Assembly (NCBI GenBank): GCA_903942465.1
Contig: CAJAPA010000118.1
Coordinates: forward strand, 1 to 35,661
DNA from: an uncultured Gammaproteobacteria bacterium
GTDB lineage: Bacteria > Pseudomonadota > Gammaproteobacteria > Xanthomonadales > Xanthomonadaceae
Reading direction: 5' to 3'
DNA length: 35,661 nucleotides
The translations under genes were made by a program, and so were the position numbers. The number at the start of each line of letters is the position of its first letter. Position 1 is the first letter of the stretch. Below, in pieces: positions 27,132 through 35,661 of this stretch. The notes below the pieces were generated by a model. It saw nothing but the letters and a program-made list of their open reading frames with translations. It was not told where the DNA came from and ran no database searches.

Positions 27132-27655
27132 GGGGCACCGAACCGGCGCTGCAGCTCTTCATCTTTGCCCTGGATGGACAAAATGAAATCGCAGAATTCA
27201 CGGGCCGCGCCATGACCGCCGTTGAACCGGCTGGTCCACAGGGCATTGGCCTGGATCGGGGTCAGGGCGTCGGCCGGGCAGGCCGGCAGGCCGACCGACT
27301 GCAGACAGGCCAGATCGGGGTAGTCATCGCCCATGTAGGCGACTTCGTCAAGGGTGATGCCCTCGGCGGCGCACAGCTGTTTGACCACCGCCAGTTTGTC
27401 GGCCACGCCGTCGAACACATGCTGCAGACGCAGGTCGCGGCCGCGGGCCTGAACGATGCGGCTGTGGCGCGCGGTGATGAGCGCGACCCGGATGCCGCAA
27501 TCCTCGAGCAGGCGAAGGCCCTGACCGTCATGGACGTGGAAGGATTTGGTTTCACCGCCATTCTCATCGAAACTCAGCCGGCCATCGGTCAGCGTGCCGT
27601 CGACATCGAAGCAGACCAGTCGGATGTTCTTGGCGCGGGCATCGGCACTGGCCAT
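27128..27655 (-). CDS. kdsC: KdsC, KDO-8-phosphate phosphatase
   Basis: LVCFDVDGTLTDGRLSFDENG, YMGDDYPDLACL HAD motifs. Confidence 0.95.
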   Translation of the reverse strand: MASADARAKNIRLVCFDVDGTLTDGRLSFDENGGETKSFHVHDGQGLRLLEDCGIRVALITARHSRIVQARGRDLRLQHVFDGVADKLAVVKQLCAAEGITLDEVAYMGDDYPDLACLQSVGLPACPADALTPIQANALWTSRFNGGHGAAREFCDFILSIQGKDEELQRRFGAP

Positions 27656-28656
27656 CAGACCACCCGTGCCCGCAGAAGATCATGGATATTCAGCGCGCCG
27701 ACGCAACGACCCTCGGCATCCACGACCAACAAGCCATTGATGCGGTGCTGCTCCAGCAGGTGCGCGGCCTCGACAGCCAGATGGCCGGCCGGAACCGTTT
27801 TCGGATGTTTGGCCATCAGTGCCGAAACCGGCGTGGTATTGAAGTCGATTGGACCGTTGCCCAGCGCGCGGCGCAGATCGCCGTCGGTGAACACACCCAG
27901 CAGGCGGCGCTCGGCATCAAGCACAGCGGTCATGCCCAGACGTTTCTGGCTGATTTCCAGTAGGGCTTCGGTCACGCTGGCCTCCGGACCTACCGCCGGC
28001 AGATCGGGACCTTGATGCATGAGGTCATCGATGCGCACCAGCAGGCGGCGGCCGAGACTGCCGGCCGGATGCGAGCGGGCGAAATCGTCGGAACTGAAGC
28101 CGCGTGCTTCCAGCAGGGCGACGGCCAGGGCATCGCCGAGAGCGAGGCTGACCGTGGTGCTGGAGGTCGGAGCCAGGCCATGCGGACAGGCCTCTTCCGG
28201 TACGGTTACATCCAGATGCACATCGGAGAATCCCGCCAGACGCGACTGCGACTTGCCGGTCATGCTGATGATGACATTGCCCTGGCGCTTGAGCACCGGC
28301 ATGATCATGTTGATTTCATCGGACTCGCCGGAATAGGACAGGGCCAGCACCACGTCGGCGTCGGTAATCATGCCCAGATCGCCGTGACTGGCTTCGCCCG
28401 GATGCACGTAGAACGCCGGGGTACCGGTGGAGGCCAGCGTGGCGGCGATTTTGTTGGCGACGTGGCCGGATTTGCCCATGCCGGTGCAGACCACGCGGCC
28501 GGTACAGGCCAGCAGATGCCGGCAGGCTTCGGCAAAGGCCGCATCAAGCCGGCTTTCCAGATGCTGCAGCGCCTCGATTTCCACCGACAGCACCCGTCGC
28601 CCGGCTCGGATCCAGGCGTCATCGCTCGAAAATTTTTCAGCGCTGTGAAGGGTCAT
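27655..28656 (-). CDS. kdsD: KdsD, arabinose-5-phosphate isomerase
   Basis: SIS domain (GMGKSGHVANKIAATLASTGTPAFYVHPGEASHGDLGMI) plus CBS pair. Confidence 0.95.
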   Translation of the reverse strand: MTLHSAEKFSSDDAWIRAGRRVLSVEIEALQHLESRLDAAFAEACRHLLACTGRVVCTGMGKSGHVANKIAATLASTGTPAFYVHPGEASHGDLGMITDADVVLALSYSGESDEINMIMPVLKRQGNVIISMTGKSQSRLAGFSDVHLDVTVPEEACPHGLAPTSSTTVSLALGDALAVALLEARGFSSDDFARSHPAGSLGRRLLVRIDDLMHQGPDLPAVGPEASVTEALLEISQKRLGMTAVLDAERRLLGVFTDGDLRRALGNGPIDFNTTPVSALMAKHPKTVPAGHLAVEAAHLLEQHRINGLLVVDAEGRCVGALNIHDLLRARVV

Positions 28657-28717
28657 CGGCCGTCTTTAGCGGTATCATGTCGCCTTATTGTACGACTTAT
28701 GATGCGAGCGTGTGCGG

Positions 28718-30219
<1,502 letters not shown>

Positions 30220-30930
30220 TCAGCGTACCGACAGGACCCGCATCTCGATGTTGTCGCCTTTGGTGTTGAGTTCCTGGATCAATACCGGCGCAAAATCCAG
30301 CGATTTGGCGAAATAAATCCGCGTACTGCGGCCATCGCTGCTTTCGCGGATGCGGTCGATGCGCACGGTGTCGAGTTTGCCCAAGGTGGTGTCCAGTTTC
30401 TGTTCGCCGACGCGCTTGAACGTATAGGTTTCCACGCGGCCCTTGTTGATGACCTTGTACACGAACTGCGGCCCTTTGCCGGCGCGCAGGTCTTCCAGCA
30501 GGGCCAGTGTCAGGCTGTGCTGGTCGAGCAGGCCGGGCGCATAGGGAACCTGCCGGCGGTCTTTGCCGTCGACGAATTCATAGATTTTTGCGCCTTTCTG
30601 CAATGCGGTCGATTTGGTGCTGTTCTTCCACGCCACCTTGGTGTCGATGCGGCTACTGACCAGCTCCAGCTCCCCGTTGCGGCGGATCAGCTGACTGGTT
30701 TCGGTCACGCCGGCGCCGGCCAGACTGGCCACGCCATCGGTGCCGTTGGTCCGGGTGATGAACTGCGAAAAGCCATCTTCTTTCAGCACGTACTGCATGT
30801 CGGCGGTGCCCAGTGCGGAGCCGTTGCGGTACACGCGCAGCTTGTAGCTGAAGCCGTCCAGGCTGTCGGCAAGGCCGGTGGCACTGAAGCTCAGCAGCAG
30901 CAAACCGAGGACAACACGGCGCATGGTCAT
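30220..30930 (-). CDS. DUF3108 domain-containing secreted protein
   Basis: Signal peptide; DUF3108-like DTTLGKLDTVRIDRIRE...FAKSLDFAPVLIQ; start ATG overlaps purN stop (ATGA). Confidence 0.85.
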   Translation of the reverse strand: MTMRRVVLGLLLLSFSATGLADSLDGFSYKLRVYRNGSALGTADMQYVLKEDGFSQFITRTNGTDGVASLAGAGVTETSQLIRRNGELELVSSRIDTKVAWKNSTKSTALQKGAKIYEFVDGKDRRQVPYAPGLLDQHSLTLALLEDLRAGKGPQFVYKVINKGRVETYTFKRVGEQKLDTTLGKLDTVRIDRIRESSDGRSTRIYFAKSLDFAPVLIQELNTKGDNIEMRVLSVR

Positions 30931-31583
30931 TCCAGTTCGAGTCGGTGATTGAGCCATGATACCCGAGTGTCCGCACCGTCATGCAGGGTGATGCGGCCAT
31001 CGGCGATGGCCCGTACAGTCGCGATTAAGAGTGGGTGTTCGATGGCGAGCACCCGTTCTGCCAGTTGTTCCGGCGAGTCATCGGGCAGCACGGCGATTTT
31101 GGCTTGGCTCAAGATGCGGCCGCCATCGAGTACCGACTCAACTCGATGCACGCTGGCGCCGTGTTCGACATCGCCGGCCGCCAGGGCGCGGGCATGCGTG
31201 TGCAGGCCGGGGTATTTGGGCAGCAGCGAGGGGTGGATGTTGATCATCGGACACGGCGCCGCGCGGATGCCGGCCTCCGAGATGATGCGCATGAAACCGG
31301 CGCAGACGATCAGTTCAGGACAAGCGGCGGCGGCGGCCTGCATCAAGGCCGCGTCGAAATCCTCGCGCGTGGCAAACGATTTCGGATCGAGATGGGTGTG
31401 CGCAATGTGCTGTGATTCGGCATAGGCGATGGCACCGGAATCGGCTTTGTCGGAAAAAACCCCGACGATCTGTATCGGCAATTCGCCGAAGCTCGCCGCC
31501 TGATGCAGGGCCTGCAAGTTAGTGCCGCGGCCCGATGCGAAGACCGCGACCCGCAGGGCTTCAGGCGATGCGGGTGCGCTCAT
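30927..31583 (-). CDS. purN: PurN, phosphoribosylglycinamide formyltransferase
   Basis: [47 protein letters not shown]; start set at Met 31583 rather than the ORF start. Confidence 0.94.
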   Translation of the reverse strand: MSAPASPEALRVAVFASGRGTNLQALHQAASFGELPIQIVGVFSDKADSGAIAYAESQHIAHTHLDPKSFATREDFDAALMQAAAAACPELIVCAGFMRIISEAGIRAAPCPMINIHPSLLPKYPGLHTHARALAAGDVEHGASVHRVESVLDGGRILSQAKIAVLPDDSPEQLAERVLAIEHPLLIATVRAIADGRITLHDGADTRVSWLNHRLELE

Positions 31584-32598
31584 CGCCGCTGCGCGTGACC
31601 ACCTGGCCGATGGTTTTATGGCCAAGGCCCAAGGCGTCGAGTGCGTTGCCAACGGCTGCGGTCTGTTCGGGGTGCACGACCAGCACGAAACCGACGCCGC
31701 AGTTGAAGGTGCGCCACATTTCCGGCGCGGCGACATTGCCTTCGCGTTGCAGCCAGTCGAACACCGGCGGCAGCACCAGGGTGCTGGCTTCGATGTCGAG
31801 GCCCAGGCCTTCGGGAATGACGCGGATGATGTTTTCGCTCAGGCCGCCGCCGGTGATGTGCGCCATGGCCGGAATGCGGTGCTGCTTGAGCAGGGCCAGA
31901 ATCGGTTTCACATAAAGTTGCGTCGGCGCCATCAGCGCATCGATCAGACGTACACCGCCGACATCCAGATCGGCAGGACGGCCGGCGCGATCATAGATCT
32001 TGCGGACCAGCGAATAGCCGTTCGAGTGCGGACCGGACGAATCGATGCCGATCAGGATATCGCCGGCGCGTACGTCGCTGCCGTCGATGATTTCGGATTT
32101 TTCCACCGCAGCCACGGTAAAGCCGGCCAGGTCATATTCGCCGGGCGGATACATGTCGGGCATTTCCGCGGTTTCGCCGCCGATCAGCGCGCAGCCGCTC
32201 ATTTCGCAGCCTTTGGCGATGCCGCCGACGACGGCGACCGTGGTCTCGACATCAAGTTTGCCGGTGGCGAAATAATCGAGGAAGAACAGGGGCTCGGCGC
32301 CCTGCACCAGCACGTCGTTGACGCACATGGCGACCAGATCGATGCCGATGCTGTCATGGCGGTTCAGTTGCTGCGCCAGTTTCAGTTTGGTACCGACGCC
32401 GTCGGTGCCGGACACCAACACCGGTTCGCGGTAACGGCCGGACAGATCGAACAAAGCGCCGAAGCCGCCCAGTCCGCCCATCACTTCGGGGCGGAAGGTT
32501 TTCTTGACCAGGGGTTTGATGCGTTCGACCACGGTGTTGCCGGCATCGATGTCAACGCCGGCGTCGCGGTAGCTCAGAGGGGTGTTTTCCGGGGTCAC
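31561..32598 (-). CDS. purM: PurM, phosphoribosylformylglycinamidine cyclo-ligase
   Basis: [56 protein letters not shown] start. Confidence 0.97.
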   Translation of the reverse strand: MTPENTPLSYRDAGVDIDAGNTVVERIKPLVKKTFRPEVMGGLGGFGALFDLSGRYREPVLVSGTDGVGTKLKLAQQLNRHDSIGIDLVAMCVNDVLVQGAEPLFFLDYFATGKLDVETTVAVVGGIAKGCEMSGCALIGGETAEMPDMYPPGEYDLAGFTVAAVEKSEIIDGSDVRAGDILIGIDSSGPHSNGYSLVRKIYDRAGRPADLDVGGVRLIDALMAPTQLYVKPILALLKQHRIPAMAHITGGGLSENIIRVIPEGLGLDIEASTLVLPPVFDWLQREGNVAAPEMWRTFNCGVGFVLVVHPEQTAAVGNALDALGLGHKTIGQVVTRSGDERTRIA

Positions 32599-32688
32599 GC
32601 CGTCATTCCGAAAAAAGAAAGTCGTATTCTACCAGTTACTGCGATAATAGACGGTGCAAAACCCCATAAACTGAGGCAAGATACCTCC

Positions 32689-33921
32689 ATGATGTCCCGC
32701 CATTTCGCCCGTATCGCCCTGTTTTCGCTGCTGATGGCGGGCGCTGGCCTGCTTGCCGCGCAGACCGCGGCGCCGGCCAAACCGCCAGCGGCCAAAACCG
32801 TGCCGGCGGGCAAAACCTCGCCGACTTCCGCGGCCGAAGAGACTGCGCCGGTCGAGCGCAAGCGTCCGGTGCGCAATCCCGAACTGTACAGCACCACCGT
32901 CGAACTGCTGTCGCAGGGTGAAGCCGCCCGCAATGCCGCCTATGCGCGGGCGCTGGTGCAGGTCATCAATCAGCTCACCGGTCGCACCGATGCCGGCGGC
33001 AATCCGGTCATCCGCGGCGCGCTGGCCAATGCCCCGAAGTGGGTGCAGTCCAGCAATGCCAATCAGACCGCATCCGACACCGAAGGCAATACCCTGGTCG
33101 GCGGTGCACCGGTGCTGAAAGCCGCGTTGCGGGTCAGCTTCGATCCCAATCCGGTCGATTCGCTGATCGCCGCCGCCGGTTTCCGCTACTGGACCGGTGA
33201 ACGCCCGAAACCGATGCTCTGGCTCACCATCGATGACGGCCGCGGGCCGCGTCTGGTGACCTCGCAGCAATTGAATGTGATCAAATCCCTGGCCGATCGC
33301 GGTCTGGAACGCGGCATCCGTTTTCTGGTGCCGCAGGGCAGTGCCGCCGATCAGGCGGCGGTGCCGGCCATCCAGAATCTCGATGGCAAGGCTTTGGATC
33401 CGATCAACGCCCGCTACCGCAACAACACCATGCTGATCGGCAAGGTCTACCGTTCGGTCAGCGGCTGGTCGGCCTGGTGGCTGCTGTGGCAGGACGGCGC
33501 GGAGCTGTCGCGCTGGCCGGTGACTGAAGCCGATGCCCGCAAGGTCATCGCCTCCGGCGCCGACCGCACCGCCGAGTATTTCGCCAAGCGCGATTCCAGC
33601 GTGCTGGATGCCGGCCGTTCCGGCGTGGTGCGCATGGAAATCAGCGGCATCAACTCGCTGACCGATTACGTGCGCGCCATCGGCTTCCTGCAGACCCATG
33701 CTTCGGTGCGCGCAGTCGATGTCGATGTCGCCATGCCGGGCAAGCTTCTGTTGCGGGTGGATCTGCGCAGCGGCGTCAATGCCTTCCGCGGTCTGATGCG
33801 CACCAACAACACGTTGCAGCCGCTGGGCCCGGTCAGCATCGCCCTGCCGGCCGCGCCCGGCGATGGGCCCGACGCGCTGCCGCGCAGCGAATCCGTCGAA
33901 CGCTACCTGTTACGGAACTGA
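32689..33921 (+). CDS. DUF2066 domain-containing secreted protein
   Basis: Signal peptide at MMSRHFARIALFSLLMAGAGLLAAQ; DUF2066-like body; divergent from purM and upstream of perM as in related genomes. The listed 799-aa ORF extends upstream only as antisense to purM. Confidence 0.85.
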   Translation: MMSRHFARIALFSLLMAGAGLLAAQTAAPAKPPAAKTVPAGKTSPTSAAEETAPVERKRPVRNPELYSTTVELLSQGEAARNAAYARALVQVINQLTGRTDAGGNPVIRGALANAPKWVQSSNANQTASDTEGNTLVGGAPVLKAALRVSFDPNPVDSLIAAAGFRYWTGERPKPMLWLTIDDGRGPRLVTSQQLNVIKSLADRGLERGIRFLVPQGSAADQAAVPAIQNLDGKALDPINARYRNNTMLIGKVYRSVSGWSAWWLLWQDGAELSRWPVTEADARKVIASGADRTAEYFAKRDSSVLDAGRSGVVRMEISGINSLTDYVRAIGFLQTHASVRAVDVDVAMPGKLLLRVDLRSGVNAFRGLMRTNNTLQPLGPVSIALPAAPGDGPDALPRSESVERYLLRN

Positions 33922-33926
33922 GAGCG

Positions 33927-35027
33927 ATGATTCCCCTTAAATGGCAATTCCCGCTGCTTCTGCTGCTGCTGGCCGTGGCGGTGTGGCTGCTGAGTCCGAT
34001 TCTGTTTCCCTTCATCTTCTCGCTGGTGTTGGCCTGGATGGGCCTGCCGCTGGTGCGCCGTTTCGAGCGTTGGGGTCTGAAGCACGACAATGCCGTACTG
34101 TTGGCGCTGGCGGTGTTGTTCGGTAGCCTGGTCCTCGGTCTGCTGATTCTGATTCCGCTGCTGTGGATGCAACTGTCATCGCTGGTCGACGGCGTGCCGC
34201 GGTTTCTGATCTGGGTCCGTGAAACGGCGCTGCCCTGGCTGGCGCTGCATCTGCCCATCGATGTCTCGAATTTTTCCGATCGTGAACATTTCGAAGCCTG
34301 GATCGAACCCTACAAGAAAGACATCGGCAATGCCGCGGCGTCCCTGATCGGCACCATTACCCGTTCTTCCGGCGCGGTCCTGGCCTTCGTGTCCAATATG
34401 CTGTTGGTGCCGCTGATCACCTTCTACTTCCTGCGCGACTGGAACCTGATCCTGGGCAAACTGCATCAGGCCATTCCGCGTCCGTATGAAGCCACCGTGG
34501 CCCGGCTCAGCCGCGAGTCGAACAGCGTGCTGGGCGGTTTCATCGACGGCCAGTTCCGGGTCATGCTCTGCCTCGGCGCGCTGTATGCCGGCGGCCTGTG
34601 GCTGATCGGCATCGATTCGGCACTGCTGATCGGCTTCCTGTCCGGCGCCTTGAATTTCGTGCCGTACATGGGCTTCGTGGTCGGCATCGTGCTGGCCGCC
34701 ATCGCCAGCATCATCCAGTTCGGCGATGTCCAGCATCTGATCTGGGTCGGCGTGGTGTACGGCATCGGCCAGTTCACCGAAAGTTTCATCCTGACGCCGC
34801 GCATCGTCGGCGACCGCATCGGCTTGAATCCGGTGATGGTGATTTTCGTGTTGATGGCCGGCGGCCTTCTGTTCGGCTTCCTCGGCATCCTGCTGGCCTT
34901 GCCGGTCTCGGCCGTGCTCAATGTGGTGTTCAAATACCTGTACGAAGAACGTTATCTGAAAAGCCGCATGTATGCGGCCGTGCCGGCGCCGCCGGACATC
35001 GATCCACCGCCAAGGCCGGACGTGTGA
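33927..35027 (+). CDS. perM: AI-2E/PerM family transporter
   Basis: Multiple TM helices with FYFLRDWN, GQFRVMLCLGALYAGGLWLIGI, GALNFVPYMG, ESFILTPRIVGDRIGLNPV. Confidence 0.93.
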   Translation: MIPLKWQFPLLLLLLAVAVWLLSPILFPFIFSLVLAWMGLPLVRRFERWGLKHDNAVLLALAVLFGSLVLGLLILIPLLWMQLSSLVDGVPRFLIWVRETALPWLALHLPIDVSNFSDREHFEAWIEPYKKDIGNAAASLIGTITRSSGAVLAFVSNMLLVPLITFYFLRDWNLILGKLHQAIPRPYEATVARLSRESNSVLGGFIDGQFRVMLCLGALYAGGLWLIGIDSALLIGFLSGALNFVPYMGFVVGIVLAAIASIIQFGDVQHLIWVGVVYGIGQFTESFILTPRIVGDRIGLNPVMVIFVLMAGGLLFGFLGILLALPVSAVLNVVFKYLYEERYLKSRMYAAVPAPPDIDPPPRPDV

Positions 35028-35661
35028 ACGCGCAGTTGCCGCTGGCCTTCAAGGCCGGCACCGACCATCGTTTCATCGATTTCCTCGGCCAGGACCCGCT
35101 CCGGCAGGCTTTCGAGCAGGCTGCCGAAGGCAAGGCCGAACATCACATCTTTCTGGTCGGCGCCCAAGGTGCCGGTAAAACCCATTTGCTGCGGGCCAGC
35201 GCCGGGCATGCGCTTGCGCTGGGGCAGGCAGCGGTCTATGTGCCGCTCACCCGTGCCGCCGGCATGCTGGGCGAGGTGCTGGACGGCTTGAGCGGTCTGG
35301 CACTGGTGTGTCTGGATGATGTGCAGGCCCTGGCTGGAAACCGCGACGCCGAAGAAGCCCTGTTCCATTTCTATAACCGCGCCGGCGCCGAGGGCATGCG
35401 TCTGCTGTTCACCGCCAACGCCATGCCGGCCCAGCTCGGCATCACTCTGCCGGATCTGGTGTCGCGCCTCGAGCAGGGTCTGCGCCTGCATGCCGAGGTG
35501 CTCGATGAGTACGGCAAACGCCGTGTGCTGCAACGCCGCGCCGCCGGCCGCGGTCTGCAGATGGATGAGGCGGTATTGGATTATCTGTTCACCCGCGTCA
35601 GCCGCGATCTGCACACACTCAGCCAATTGCTCGACCGGCTCGACCATGCCAGCTTGGCCGC
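35024..35661 (+). CDS. hda: Hda, DnaA regulatory inactivator (3' truncated by window edge)
   Basis: GTG start overlapping perM stop (GTGA); MNAQLPLAFKAGTDHRFIDFLGQDPLRQ, GAQGAGKTHLLRA, LALVCLDDVQALAG, AQLGITLPDLVSRL; frame open to the window end. Confidence 0.9.
   Translation, partial: MNAQLPLAFKAGTDHRFIDFLGQDPLRQAFEQAAEGKAEHHIFLVGAQGAGKTHLLRASAGHALALGQAAVYVPLTRAAGMLGEVLDGLSGLALVCLDDVQALAGNRDAEEALFHFYNRAGAEGMRLLFTANAMPAQLGITLPDLVSRLEQGLRLHAEVLDEYGKRRVLQRRAAGRGLQMDEAVLDYLFTRVSRDLHTLSQLLDRLDHASLA

Noticed and set aside
31522-33921. 799-aa plus-strand ORF spanning antisense to purM plus the DUF2066 gene
   Set aside because: Only the part from about 32689 has a signal peptide and family-like sequence. 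The upstream part is the stop-free shadow of purM in GC-rich DNA, so it is not a fusion protein.

Overview
The window looks like ordinary core chromosome from a GC-rich gammaproteobacterium. Gene content and order suggest a Xanthomonadales/Lysobacterales relative, which is an inference. No CRISPR array, transposon, prophage, integron or toxin-antitoxin module could be supported. Left to right: tol-pal operon (tolR partial, tolA, tolB, pal, cpoB), queE, queC, two tandem tRNA-Lys genes, an S9 prolyl-oligopeptidase-family peptidase, hrpA, a small secreted protein of unknown function (minus), relA, mrcB (PBP1b), a TPR-like lipoprotein, a DinG/YoaA helicase, and tsaB. A long minus-strand cluster follows, read right to left as kdsD-kdsC-lptC-lptA-lptB-rpoN-hpf-hprK-rapZ-HPr-mgtE-DUF1294. 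After it come ibaG/bolA-murA (plus), purM-purN-DUF3108 (minus), DUF2066, perM and a truncated hda (plus). The observations most worth following up are: (1) the rpoN-hprK-rapZ-HPr-mgtE block has no room for EIIA-Ntr, EIIA-Man or EI, and its HPr has Gln in place of the conserved Arg17 while keeping His15 and Ser46; (2) a lipoprotein gene translationally coupled to mrcB that may be a PBP1b activator of the LpoP type; (3) three inverted repeats packed upstream of the S9 peptidase gene; (4) tandem tRNA-Lys(UUU)/tRNA-Lys(CUU) genes that differ at only three positions.
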